64,000 nucleotides of DNA, taken from the NCBI GenBank assembly GCA_017614155.1, contig JAGACK010000036.1:48663-112662 (forward strand), written 5' to 3'. Below the pieces are notes generated by a model. That model was not told the origin of the DNA. It made no database searches and saw only the letters and a list, made by a program, of their open reading frames with translations. Positions 55,132 through 63,767 of this stretch are shown one piece after another; within the stretch, counting starts at the first letter, position 1, and every line of letters begins with the position of its first letter. Origin of the DNA: Lachnospiraceae bacterium (GTDB taxonomy: Bacteria; Bacillota; Clostridia; Lachnospirales; Lachnospiraceae). The position numbers and the translations under genes were made by a program.

Positions 55132-56076
55132 TTATCGTGTCGGTATGGCTGTCTCATCCAGGAGATGCAAAAGAGCAGTTACGGGATCTCCCCATTTTGC
55201 CCTGCCCTGGGCAGACAGGATCAGTCTGTGGGAGAGAACGAAGGGCGCCAGGTATTTCACATCATCGGGACAGACATAGTCACGGCCCTGTATGAGCGCA
55301 TAGGCTCTGGCTGCCGACTGAAGAGCAAGTGAGCCTCTCGGGCTGACACCCAGGAGGATGCCCTCTTCGTTTCTTGTTCTTTCGGATATGGCGATGATAT
55401 ACCTGTTTATCAGCTCGCTGCAATTGATCTTTAACGAATCATCCTTCATGAGAAGGATATCATCAAGGGAAATGACCTTTTCAAGATCCTTTGCCTGTGT
55501 GGTCTCGGGACGGTTCAGTATGGAAAGCTCATTATCTTCTCCCGGGTATCCCATTTCAAGGCGCATCAGGAATCTGTCCATCTGGGCTTCGGGCAGATGA
55601 TAGGTCCCGTAGGTTTCCACGGGATTCTGGGTGGCAAGGACCATGAAGGGTGAAGGCAGATCATAGGTCATGCCGTCTATGCTTATCTGGGATTCCTCCA
55701 TGACCTCGAGAAGGGCAGACTGCGTCTTTGGTGACGAACGGTTGATCTCATCAGCCAGCAGGAAGTTGCAGAAAGCAGCTCCCTGACGGAAAGACAGCTC
55801 TTTTGTGGCCGGATCTATCAGTGAAAAGCCGGTTATGTCTGAGGGCATGATATCCGGTGTCAGCTGGAGCCTGTTGAAGACTCCTCCGCAGGATACGGAA
55901 AGCGCTGATGCCAGCTGTGTCTTTCCGACTCCGGGTACATCCTCTATGAGGACATGGCCGCCGGCGATCAGGGCCGTGATTGTAAGACGGATGATCTCTC
56001 TTTTCCCGATTATGACTTTTTCGATATTTGATATAAGTCTGTCGATCTGCGGATTCATCGAATCGATACTGTTCAT
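55132..56076 (-). CDS. MoxR-family AAA+ ATPase
   Basis: A 314-residue ATPase. Walker A is EDVPGVGKT (about 45-53), Walker B is LLADEINR, and ATQNPVETYGTYHLPEAQMDRF is the sensor/arginine finger block highly characteristic of MoxR. The frame is open further upstream, but the start is the ATG at 56076 with GAAAGGA 7 bases away, because family similarity begins there. MoxR proteins act as chaperones for vWA partners, here the DUF58 protein. It is transcribed from a promoter that shares its -35 hexamer with guaA. Confidence 0.92.
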   Translation of the reverse strand: MNSIDSMNPQIDRLISNIEKVIIGKREIIRLTITALIAGGHVLIEDVPGVGKTQLASALSVSCGGVFNRLQLTPDIMPSDITGFSLIDPATKELSFRQGAAFCNFLLADEINRSSPKTQSALLEVMEESQISIDGMTYDLPSPFMVLATQNPVETYGTYHLPEAQMDRFLMRLEMGYPGEDNELSILNRPETTQAKDLEKVISLDDILLMKDDSLKINCSELINRYIIAISERTRNEEGILLGVSPRGSLALQSAARAYALIQGRDYVCPDDVKYLAPFVLSHRLILSAQGRAKWGDPVTALLHLLDETAIPTR

Positions 56077-56119
56077 GGCGGTTCCTTTCAGAAGGTGTTT
56101 TGCCCCTGACATCATCACA

Positions 56120-56148
56120 ATTTTAAAACCATCACATTTTTTTTGCAA
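56120..56148 (-). promoter_or_regulatory. Promoter of MoxR operon (shares -35 with guaA)
   Basis: On the minus strand TTGCAA (56148-56143), a 17-base spacer and TAAAAT (56125-56120). The hexamer TTGCAA is its own reverse complement, so the same six bases are the -35 of the plus-strand promoter. Confidence 0.6.
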
Positions 56149-56171
56149 TAAGATTGGGCTTGTCGTAAAAT
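56143..56171 (+). promoter_or_regulatory. Promoter of guaA (shares -35 with MoxR operon)
   Basis: TTGCAA (56143-56148), a 17-base spacer and TAAAAT (56166-56171). Transcription would start near 56178, giving a leader of about 40 bases, too short for a purine riboswitch. Confidence 0.65.
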
Positions 56172-56220
56172 AAAAAAATAATAAACAATCTGGGATCATG
56201 AGGTCCATCCGGAGGGAAAC

Positions 56221-57768
56221 ATGAAAGAAATGATAATTGTCCTTGATTTCGGGGGACAGTACAATCAGCTGATAGCCAGGCGTGTCAGGGAATGCGGCGT
56301 ATACTGTGAGGTTCATCCCTATAATACGGACCCGAAAGAACTTGCCCGGCTGTCGCCGAAGGGAATCATCCTGACGGGCGGACCAAACAGCGTATATGCC
56401 GAAGGGTCGCCTTTGTGCACGAAAGAGGTATTTGAACTCGGGATACCGGTCCTTGGCATATGCTACGGCGCGCAGATCCTGGCATTTGTCCTGTCGGGAA
56501 AGGTTCAGCCTGCTCCTGTTTCCGAATACGGACGGACCGAGGTGACAATAGATGAAGAATCAGTGCTCTTTGAGGGCGTGAAAAAGACTTCAGTGACATG
56601 GATGAGCCATACGGACTATATTGCCGAGGCTCCCGAGGGCTTTGCGGTCAGAGCCAAAACCTTAAACTGTCCGGTTGCTGCAATGGAGGATACATCCCGC
56701 AAGCTGTATGCTGTACAGTTCCATCCGGAGGTTTCGCACTCGGAGGAAGGTTTCAGGATACTCGGCAATTTTGTGAAAAAGGTCTGCGGCTGTGCCTGTG
56801 ACTGGAGGATGGATTCCTTTGTGGAGTCATCTGTCAGGGAGCTGCGTGAAAGGATAGGAAACGGCAGAGTGCTGTGCGCTCTTTCCGGCGGAGTGGATTC
56901 ATCCGTGGCAGCGGTACTTCTTTCAAAAGCCGTAGGAAAGCAGCTGACATGCGTGTTTGTGGATCACGGACTCCTGCGAAAAAACGAGGGAGATGAGGTC
57001 GAGGCTGTATTCGGTCCTGACGGGCCCTATGATCTGAATTTCATCCGAGTGAACGCGCAGGAGCATTTTTACGAAAAGCTTAAAGGGGTAACGGAACCCG
57101 AAAAGAAGAGACATATCATAGGTGAGGAATTCATCAGGGTATTCGAAGCGGAAGCAAAGAAGATCGGACAGGTGGAGTTCCTGGCTCAGGGCACGATCTA
57201 TCCAGATGTCATAGAATCGGGACTGGGAGAGTCGGCTGTCATCAAATCCCATCACAATGTGGGAGGACTTCCGGATCATGTTGATTTTAAGGAGATAGTG
57301 GAGCCTTTAAGGATGCTCTTTAAGGATGAGGTCAGAAAAGCCGGACTGGAGCTTGGCATACCGGAGAAGCTGGTATTCAGGCAGCCGTTCCCGGGACCTG
57401 GACTTGGCATCCGCATAATAGGAGAGGTGACGGCAGAGAAGGTAAAGATGGTACAGGATGCAGATGCGATCCTGAGGGAAGAGATAGGAAAGGCGGCTGA
57501 AGAGAATCCTTCGTGGATGCCGGCCCAGTATTATGCCGCGCTTACCAATATGAGGTCTGTCGGAGTCATGGGTGATGACAGGACTTATGATTATGCTGTG
57601 GCTCTTCGTGCCGTAAAGACGGATGATTTCATGACGGCAAATGCTGCGCCCATTCCGTTTGAACTCCTGTCACACATAACAGACCGTATAGTAAATGAGG
57701 TAGACGGAGTAAACCGCGTCTTTTATGACCTCACATCAAAGCCCCCGGCTACAGTGGAGCTTGAGTGA
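56221..57768 (+). CDS. guaA: GMP synthase (glutamine-hydrolysing)
   Basis: A 515-residue enzyme converting XMP to GMP with glutamine and ATP in the cytoplasm. The N-terminal class I amidotransferase triad is C81 (GICYGAQ), H168 and E170 (QFHPEVS). The ATP pyrophosphatase P-loop is SGGVDSS from 222. The C-terminal dimerisation and XMP-binding domain ends in [17 protein letters not shown], the near-invariant GuaA tail. Length is typical (510-525). GGAGGG is well placed before the ATG. It is a core housekeeping gene and marks the boundary of the accessory region. Confidence 0.98.
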   Translation: MKEMIIVLDFGGQYNQLIARRVRECGVYCEVHPYNTDPKELARLSPKGIILTGGPNSVYAEGSPLCTKEVFELGIPVLGICYGAQILAFVLSGKVQPAPVSEYGRTEVTIDEESVLFEGVKKTSVTWMSHTDYIAEAPEGFAVRAKTLNCPVAAMEDTSRKLYAVQFHPEVSHSEEGFRILGNFVKKVCGCACDWRMDSFVESSVRELRERIGNGRVLCALSGGVDSSVAAVLLSKAVGKQLTCVFVDHGLLRKNEGDEVEAVFGPDGPYDLNFIRVNAQEHFYEKLKGVTEPEKKRHIIGEEFIRVFEAEAKKIGQVEFLAQGTIYPDVIESGLGESAVIKSHHNVGGLPDHVDFKEIVEPLRMLFKDEVRKAGLELGIPEKLVFRQPFPGPGLGIRIIGEVTAEKVKMVQDADAILREEIGKAAEENPSWMPAQYYAALTNMRSVGVMGDDRTYDYAVALRAVKTDDFMTANAAPIPFELLSHITDRIVNEVDGVNRVFYDLTSKPPATVELE

Positions 57769-57852
57769 CAGGATATGACAGATAAAGGGGTATATCTTTA
57801 GGGGAGTTGAAAATAACAAACAATCCGAAGAGAAAAAAGGGAATTTAAAGTT

Positions 57853-60441
57853 ATGATCCAAAGAAAGTTTTTGTGCAGGGATATGGAGACGGCTGAAGAT
57901 GCTGTCGGAAAGATAAAGGATATAGTCTCGGAAACGCCGCACAGGTCTGCGCTGGTAACTTATTATGAATCGGGGTTTTCAAGGCAGGAGATAGAGACTC
58001 TGACTGACAGGTTTAAGGAGGCAGGCTCTCCCGAACTGAAGGTGGCGGGGATATCCGTTACCGTGGTTGCCGAGCTTTTGCCCGAGACCAGGGGAATTCT
58101 TCTGAATCTGATAGTTACAGATGAAGCAGAGATAGAAGTCGTAACCGTCCCATGTATGCCGGGAGGAGAAGCAGAAGCGGCAGGCATGCTTCGTACCAGA
58201 CTGGATGCCTGCGCTCATGTCAGGGCTGTTGAGCTTTTCGGGAGCAATATGGAGCTCAATACGACAATGTTTATGGAAAAGTCCATGGAGGGACACGGGG
58301 ATGCCGTGCTCTTTGGCACATGCACGCTAAGAAATCTGATGGCAAAGGTTTCCGTGGAAGAAAAAGAAAAGATCGTAGAGGTAGAGCAGACAGGTCCCGA
58401 CCTGCAGGGAAATGAGTTTGTAGCGGGAGACGGGATCATCTATGACGGTTTTGTGGCAGTGATATTTGCCGGAGAAAATCTGAAGGTCAGGTCCAATTAC
58501 GCCCTTGGATGGAATCCTATAGGACGAAGCTTTCCTGTTGAGCTTGGTGAAAAACCCGTAAGGGGAGAGACTATTGTAAAAACGATCAATTCCAGGCCGG
58601 CAGTGGATATCTATAAAGAGTATCTGGGTGTATATCCCGATGCATTTTTTATCAGCAATATCTGTGAATTTCCCCTTGTTGTGGAGCGTGAAGGGATAAA
58701 CATCTGTCTGATACCGATAGATCATGGCAGTGAGGGGGAACTGAATTTCATGATGACCCTTCATCCCGGTGAAAAACTGAGATTTACATTTGCGTCTCAT
58801 GATGAGGTGCTTCATGCCAGCCGGATATCCCTTGATATCATGGAGAAGTTTCAGCCGGAAGCCATGTTCCTCACTCTGTGTGGGAACCGTATCAACTATC
58901 TGAAGGAAGATGCGCATATCGAGTGGGATGAGTTTTCGAAGGTCTCTCCCGATCATGCCCTTATGCACGGTTCGTGTGAACTCTATTATCATGAAGGAAG
59001 GGGAGGGATCCTGAACAGCGCTCATCTGACAGTGGGATTCAGGGAAAAGGAGGAGGCTGCGAATGCTTCCTCATATGAGCATCCCACACTGGAGGGCATG
59101 CGTCAGGGGCGCACCCTGCCGCTTTCGGACAGGATGTCTGCTTTCCTTGGAAAGATCACAAAAGAACTGCTGGATATAGCTGAGGAAGCCAGGAGCGCGA
59201 ACGAGGCAAAATCTGCTTTTCTTTCGCATATGTCGCACGAGATCAGGACCCCCATCAATGCCATACTGGGCATGGATGAGATGATCCTGAATGAGAGCAG
59301 GGAAAACGATACGCTTGATTATGCCGACAGCATCCGTTCTGCAGGCAATAACCTGTTGGGCATCGTAAATGATATCCTTGACATATCAAAGATCGAAGCC
59401 GGCAAGATGAATATCGTTCCCGGAGAGTACGAGCTGCCGTCGCTGATAAAGGATCTTTATAATGTTGTGAAGGTCCGTGCAAAAGAAAAGGGGCTGAGGG
59501 TAAAGCTTGATATAGATGAAACCCTTCCCGGAAAGCTGTACGGAGATGATACGAGGGTCAGACAGGTCATTTCCAATATGCTCACGAATGCAGTCAAATA
59601 TACCGAGAAAGGAACGGTAACCCTGATCATGAAAAATCTCGGGCCCGTGACTTTGGAGAACCCGGATGCTCTGCCTGCGGCCTGTCCCGGACAGGAGGCA
59701 ATCGGAGGTTATGTGAGGATAGGAGTCCGGGTAAAGGATACCGGGATCGGTATCCGGCCGGAGGATATGGAAAAGCTTTTTGATGAATACGAGCGTTTTG
59801 ATGAGAAGCGCAACAAAAAGGTCGAGGGTACCGGTTTGGGACTGAGCATCACAAAGGAACTGCTGGAACTGATGGGGAGCAGGCTGACAGTCAGCAGTGA
59901 TTACGGAAAAGGCTCCGAATTTGGTTTTGAGATCGTTCAGGGTGTGATCTCAAATGATGGGATCGGCGATAAAAATAATTACCTGAAAAGGACTGTTGAA
60001 AAAACAAAGCATCTAAGCTTTACTGCAGAAGATGCAAGGATCCTTGTAGTTGATGATTCTGCCGTCAATCTGACCGTTTTCTGTAAGCTGTTAAAGAACA
60101 CAAAGATCAGGATTGATGCGGTTAAATCCGGAGAACAGGCTCTGCGGCTGGTGAAGCAGAGAGAGTATGATGTCATTTTTCTCGATCATCTCATGCCGGA
60201 GATGGATGGCACCCAGACACTCAAAAGGATGAAGGAGATGGAGGATAATCTGTCTGCCGATACGCCGGTGATATGTCTGACTGCAAACGCCATGTCAAAT
60301 GCCAGGGAAGAATATCTGAAAGAAGGATTCAGGGATTATATTTCAAAGCCTGTCCATATTGAAGAACTGGAGAGTCTGCTCTTTTATTATATACCGCCTG
60401 AAAAGATCAGGACTCTGTCTGAAGAAGAGATACTGTCATAA
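57853..60441 (+). CDS. FIST-domain hybrid sensor histidine kinase
   Basis: An 862-residue soluble sensor. Residues 1-400 are a FIST sensor (F-box and intracellular signal transduction) with the FIST-N and FIST-C halves, which are thought to bind small ligands such as amino acids. The HisKA domain has SHMSHEIRTP with phospho-acceptor H462. HATPase has an N box (ISNMLTNAVKY), DTGIGI and GTGLGLS. The C-terminal receiver has acidic D734/D735 and phospho-acceptor D778 in FLDHLMPEMDG. No membrane segment is seen. There is no separate output regulator next to it, so phosphate probably passes to a distant Hpt protein. The ribosome binding site is only moderate. Confidence 0.92.
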   Translation: MIQRKFLCRDMETAEDAVGKIKDIVSETPHRSALVTYYESGFSRQEIETLTDRFKEAGSPELKVAGISVTVVAELLPETRGILLNLIVTDEAEIEVVTVPCMPGGEAEAAGMLRTRLDACAHVRAVELFGSNMELNTTMFMEKSMEGHGDAVLFGTCTLRNLMAKVSVEEKEKIVEVEQTGPDLQGNEFVAGDGIIYDGFVAVIFAGENLKVRSNYALGWNPIGRSFPVELGEKPVRGETIVKTINSRPAVDIYKEYLGVYPDAFFISNICEFPLVVEREGINICLIPIDHGSEGELNFMMTLHPGEKLRFTFASHDEVLHASRISLDIMEKFQPEAMFLTLCGNRINYLKEDAHIEWDEFSKVSPDHALMHGSCELYYHEGRGGILNSAHLTVGFREKEEAANASSYEHPTLEGMRQGRTLPLSDRMSAFLGKITKELLDIAEEARSANEAKSAFLSHMSHEIRTPINAILGMDEMILNESRENDTLDYADSIRSAGNNLLGIVNDILDISKIEAGKMNIVPGEYELPSLIKDLYNVVKVRAKEKGLRVKLDIDETLPGKLYGDDTRVRQVISNMLTNAVKYTEKGTVTLIMKNLGPVTLENPDALPAACPGQEAIGGYVRIGVRVKDTGIGIRPEDMEKLFDEYERFDEKRNKKVEGTGLGLSITKELLELMGSRLTVSSDYGKGSEFGFEIVQGVISNDGIGDKNNYLKRTVEKTKHLSFTAEDARILVVDDSAVNLTVFCKLLKNTKIRIDAVKSGEQALRLVKQREYDVIFLDHLMPEMDGTQTLKRMKEMEDNLSADTPVICLTANAMSNAREEYLKEGFRDYISKPVHIEELESLLFYYIPPEKIRTLSEEEILS

Positions 60442-60458
60442 GGAAAAGGGAGGTTGCC

Positions 60459-62426
60459 ATGGGAAGGATTTTTTATGTGGATGCCAAAGCTGATGTTGCC
60501 GGAGACGGTACCGACAGCAGACCGTTCAGGAGTATACAGGAGGCAGCGGATATCGCAGAAGCCGGCGACGAAGTCATAGTCAGGCCGGGGATATACCGTG
60601 AATATGTGAATCCCAAAAATGCCGGAACCGATGAGGAAAGAATAACCTATCGGTCCGAGAAACCCCTGGGCGCCGTGATCACGGGAGCAGAGCCTTTAAA
60701 AAACTGGGAAAGGCACGAAGGCGATGTCTGGACTGCCCGCGTGGAAAACAGCATCTTCGGTGATTATAATCCGTACACGACATATGTATGCGGCGACTGG
60801 TATTTTGCTCCAAAGGTAAGGCACACGGGAAGTGTTTTTCTGGATGAGCTCATGATGTATGAGGCCGTGACTCTGGAAGAGTGTCTTGCAGGAGAGCCGG
60901 ATCCCTGCTCATGGCAGAAGCAGGAATCCGTATACAAATGGTTTTCGCAGCAGGACGGCGACAGCACGGTGTTTTACGCCAATTTCAAGGGCAAGGATCC
61001 AAACACGGAAAATGTTGAGATCAGCGTCCGCAGGAACTGCTTCATGCCGGACAAAAACGGGGTTGATAATATTACCGTGAAGGGTTTTATTATCACAAAA
61101 GCAGCGACAACCTGGGCTCCGCCTGCGGCATATCAGGACGGTATGATCGGTCCGCACTGGAGCAGGGGATGGATCATAGAAGACTGTGAGGTCAGCAACA
61201 GCAGATGCTGCGGTATATCTCTCGGAAAATATCTGGATGAAGAGAACAACATGTATTTCTATACAAAGCATGTGAAGAGTCCCACGCAGATGGAAAGAGA
61301 TGCCGTGTGCAGGGGGCAGTATCATGGCTGGCTGAAAGAAAAGATCGGACACCATGTCATACGGAGATGTCATGTACATCACTGTGAACAGACCGGCATC
61401 GTTGGCAGGATGGGAGCCGTCTTTTCGACCATAGAAGACTGCCACATACATCATATCTGCAATTCCCAGCAGCTGGGAGGAGCTGAAACTGCCGGGATCA
61501 AGCTTCATGCGGCGATCGATGTTACCATCAGAAGAAATCATATCCATAACTGTATCATGGGCGTATGGCTTGACTGGGAGGCGCAGGGAGCCCGAGTCAC
61601 GCAGAATCTCATGCATGACAACATGCCGCCTGAGGGTGCGGTGAAGGCAGAGGGAGCCATGTTTTCCTGCGATGTTTTTGTGGAAGTGGGGCACGGTCCT
61701 ACCCTGATCGACAACAATCTCCTGCTTTCAAAGGCTTCTGTTGTGATGCCCAGCGAGGGACTTGCCATAGTTCACAATCTGATGTGCGGGTCCTTCGGAC
61801 TCATCAACTCGGGTGTAGACAGCATAGTAAACGGGCAGAGGGAGCCCAGATACACGCCCTATCATATACGCCACAGGACTGAGGTCGCAGGTTTCATGAC
61901 TATCCTCCATGGCGATGACAGGGTATATAATAATATCTTCGTACAGAAGTATCCTGTGAAGGAATTCAGCAAGACTCCGCAGGAACCGGATTATGAGCAT
62001 GCAGGGACTTCACCCTTTGATATCTTTCCTACCTATGACGAGTGGATAGCAAACTTCAAGCTGGATGAGGAACCGAATATGATGGAACTGGGAAAATATC
62101 ATTTCGGGCATCTTCCAGTCTGGGTTGACGGCAACGCGTATTTTAACGGGGCTCAGATATACAACAAAGAAAAACACAATCTGATAAATAATAAGGACAA
62201 GGCTGAGGTCACCCTGAAATGGGACGGAGAAAACTGTACTGTTGAAACAAATGTATATGACCTGCTCGGGGATTTTTGCTGCGAGGCAGTAAACAGCGAT
62301 ACCCTCGGAAAGGCATTTGAGCCTGAGCAGCGGTTCGAGGGACCGGATGGATCGGATATCATATTTGATACTGATTATTACGGCAAAAGGAGAAGCGGGG
62401 CCATACGACCGGGTCCCTTTGCCTGA
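60459..62426 (+). CDS. GH120-type beta-helix glycosidase (beta-xylosidase-like)
   Basis: A 655-residue right-handed parallel beta-helix protein. It starts IFYVDAKADVAGDGTDSRPF, typical of beta-helix hydrolases of the pectate lyase-like class, and has VIVRPGIYREYVNPK. As I recall GH120 beta-xylosidases, the nucleophile is in WLDW and the acid/base in FVEVNHGP. Here these are D372 in VWLDWEAQG and E409 in VFVEVGHGP. The spacing is about 14 residues longer than in the enzyme I remember, because of an insertion (MPPEGAVKAEGAMFSC). No signal peptide, so it acts on imported xylo-oligosaccharides. GGGAGG precedes the ATG, 17 bases after the kinase gene. Confidence 0.75.
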   Translation: MGRIFYVDAKADVAGDGTDSRPFRSIQEAADIAEAGDEVIVRPGIYREYVNPKNAGTDEERITYRSEKPLGAVITGAEPLKNWERHEGDVWTARVENSIFGDYNPYTTYVCGDWYFAPKVRHTGSVFLDELMMYEAVTLEECLAGEPDPCSWQKQESVYKWFSQQDGDSTVFYANFKGKDPNTENVEISVRRNCFMPDKNGVDNITVKGFIITKAATTWAPPAAYQDGMIGPHWSRGWIIEDCEVSNSRCCGISLGKYLDEENNMYFYTKHVKSPTQMERDAVCRGQYHGWLKEKIGHHVIRRCHVHHCEQTGIVGRMGAVFSTIEDCHIHHICNSQQLGGAETAGIKLHAAIDVTIRRNHIHNCIMGVWLDWEAQGARVTQNLMHDNMPPEGAVKAEGAMFSCDVFVEVGHGPTLIDNNLLLSKASVVMPSEGLAIVHNLMCGSFGLINSGVDSIVNGQREPRYTPYHIRHRTEVAGFMTILHGDDRVYNNIFVQKYPVKEFSKTPQEPDYEHAGTSPFDIFPTYDEWIANFKLDEEPNMMELGKYHFGHLPVWVDGNAYFNGAQIYNKEKHNLINNKDKAEVTLKWDGENCTVETNVYDLLGDFCCEAVNSDTLGKAFEPEQRFEGPDGSDIIFDTDYYGKRRSGAIRPGPFA

Positions 62427-62441
62427 AGAAAGATCCGATAC

Positions 62442-62469
62442 AAAAGGGATGGCATCTGCCATCCCTTTT
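62442..62469. terminator. Bidirectional terminator hairpin
   Basis: A 13-base perfect stem, 62442-62454 paired with 62457-62469, with A-rich and T-rich ends. It lies between the stop codons of the convergent glycosidase and orphan pilin genes. The T-run of each strand is inside the stem end, so it can serve both directions. Confidence 0.85.
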
Positions 62470-62471
62470 AT

Positions 62472-63086
62472 TTACAGTTCATCATATGCTTCAGATGTAT
62501 AGGGCCAGAGTTCGTAGCACTGAACGGATGTACCCTCGCAGATTCCGGTTTTTGAGATGTAGGTCTGGGAACCGTTAAAGCCTGTTCCGACGAGCACATG
62601 AAACCGGCCGTCTTCATCTACGGCTATTATCCACTGATCCCTGACGCCCGGGCTCCTGAATTTCATCCTGACATCTTTTTCGGACAGAGAACGGTCGAAC
62701 AGCTGCTGGAAGTGTTCGTTCAGAGTGGTCTCATTGTAGCCGTCTATCTCATCTTTGTGAAGAGGATTGCATTTCACGATAAAAGGAGTATCACTGTCGC
62801 TGGCATCGGCGTAGAGCATCATGTAGTAGTACTTTCCTGAGCCGTCAAAACTGCCTTCGCCGTCTGTTCTGCAAAGGTCTGTCCACTCCTTTACGACTTT
62901 GTCATCCACATTCAGAATGTTGTAGGCATTGCCGATCTCTCTTGCTACAGTAAGATCATTTGCTTTTCGTGTTTTTTTTACATATCTGAGATACTGGGGT
63001 GTGATCACGCCTATAAGAACCGCCATGATGGCGATGACCACAATGATCTCAACCATGGAAAATCCATGATCGTTTAGTTTCTTCAT
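62472..63086 (-). CDS. Orphan type IV pilin-like protein
   Basis: A 204-residue prepilin. The leader MKKLNDHG is followed by FSMVEIIVVIAIMAVLIGVITPQYLRYV; cleavage is after G8 and E5 is present. This is nearly the same as the N-terminus of the pilin at 34482, but the C-terminal domain is unrelated in sequence, with three cysteines (one in LCRTDGEG, one in VKCNPLHKDE, one in GICEGTS, and a further VQCYEL). The start is the ATG at 63086 with GGGAG about 11 bases upstream; a TTG further up is less likely. It lies 6 kb beyond guaA and 28 kb from the pilus cluster, with no pilus gene next to it. Confidence 0.88.
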   Translation of the reverse strand: MKKLNDHGFSMVEIIVVIAIMAVLIGVITPQYLRYVKKTRKANDLTVAREIGNAYNILNVDDKVVKEWTDLCRTDGEGSFDGSGKYYYMMLYADASDSDTPFIVKCNPLHKDEIDGYNETTLNEHFQQLFDRSLSEKDVRMKFRSPGVRDQWIIAVDEDGRFHVLVGTGFNGSQTYISKTGICEGTSVQCYELWPYTSEAYDEL

Positions 63087-63107
63087 GATAAGATATTCTC
63101 CCAAAAA

Positions 63108-63128
63108 CGCAGACGGAGGGATTCGAAC
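63108..63128 (-). other. 3' fragment of a tRNA gene, possible attachment site
   Basis: Read on the minus strand, these 21 bases contain the T-loop TTCGAAT, the T-stem 3' side CCCTC, an acceptor 3' arm CGTCTGC and a discriminator G, in the correct order and spacing for a tRNA 3' end (probably serine, with G discriminator). The 5' side of the T-stem does not pair and no other tRNA part is present. This fits the piece of tRNA left by site-specific integration. Confidence 0.5.
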
Positions 63129-63289
63129 ACTTTACAGTTTTAAGAATGCAGTAAAATCAATGGTTTGAGAGAGTGCTGTTTCGTCAAAGTCATAATTTGT
63201 CATAATTCTCTCATCAATGATTTCGTTCTAATCTACCGTCTGAAGCCCATGACAATTCTGTCAATTCCCTACATATCTATATATGACAA

Positions 63290-63577
63290 TTATACCTTGC
63301 CTGGTTTAATAAACTCAACCTTTAATTGCATTCCAAGGCCGTGTGCAAGACGCTTAAGCATTTCAAGGCTTGGATTGCGGGTCCCTTTTTCGATACGACT
63401 TATGTCGGCCTGAGTGATACCGGTGCGATCCGAAAGCTCTTTCTGGGTGAGATGCTGATCTTTTCTTGCATCGATCATAGCCTGTATAATGTTGTATTCC
63501 GGTCCCAAAGCGTCATATTCTTTTTTCACTTCAGGGTTCTTTAAAGCTTGTTCTTTGTATTCTCTGTAACTACTCAT
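63290..63577 (-). CDS. XRE-family HTH antitoxin (HigA-like)
   Basis: A 95-residue protein with a Cro/CI-type helix-turn-helix at about 43-75 ([21 protein letters not shown]). The N-terminal 30 residues are charged and the C-terminal 20 form a short strand. It matches the HigA/HicB-like antitoxins placed downstream of HigB-type toxins. GGAGG is 8-12 bases before the ATG, within the end of the toxin remnant, with which it overlaps by 8 bases. It should bind the two operators at 63721-63761. Confidence 0.88.
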   Translation of the reverse strand: MSSYREYKEQALKNPEVKKEYDALGPEYNIIQAMIDARKDQHLTQKELSDRTGITQADISRIEKGTRNPSLEMLKRLAHGLGMQLKVEFIKPGKV

Positions 63578-63717
63578 TTGGGTACCTCCTTAAGTGATCC
63601 TCGCGGTACTTTTTAGCCAAGTCTATTTCAGATGGTGGTGTCTTCTGTGTTTTTTTCGTAAATCCGTTTGTGAGATATGCTTTATTCCCACTCTTATTTG
63701 TAAAACTCGATATCCAT
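63570..63717 (-). pseudogene. Degenerate HigB/RelE-family toxin gene
   Basis: Read on the minus strand, an ATG at 63717 with AAGGA 8 bases upstream begins MDIEFYK, a normal start for a HigB-like toxin, but then meets TAA at 63696-63694. One frame over, the sequence encodes [20 protein letters not shown] followed by [11 protein letters not shown], the characteristic C-terminal end of these toxins, and stops with TAG at 63572-63570 inside the antitoxin start. About 60-65 residues of the usual 110 are missing from the middle and the frame is shifted. A deletion has therefore destroyed the toxin while leaving its start, end and operator region. Confidence 0.75.
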
Positions 63718-63720
63718 CAA

Positions 63721-63761
63721 ATATGTCCTTTCGAACATATTATATGTCTTATACGACATAT
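63721..63761. promoter_or_regulatory. Two tandem 20-bp operators of the toxin-antitoxin locus
   Basis: Two sites of identical form, ATATGT-N8-ACATAT, at 63721-63740 and 63742-63761. Their centres are 21 bases apart, two helical turns, so bound dimers would lie on one face. The second lies in the promoter spacer and the first follows the -10 element and covers the toxin ribosome binding site. This is classic negative autoregulation by the XRE antitoxin. Confidence 0.75.
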
Positions 63762-63767
63762 TGTCAA
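63739..63767 (-). promoter_or_regulatory. Consensus promoter of toxin-antitoxin locus
   Basis: On the minus strand TTGACA (63767-63762), exactly 17 bases and TATAAT (63744-63739): a full sigma-A consensus. The leader to the toxin start would be about 15 bases. Confidence 0.8.

Noticed and set aside
56172-56220. Purine riboswitch upstream of guaA
   Set aside because: The leader is only about 40 bases and has no aptamer-like structure.
63101-63180. Complete tRNA gene
   Set aside because: Only the 3' 21 bases fit; the 5' T-stem side does not pair and no anticodon or D arm can be folded.
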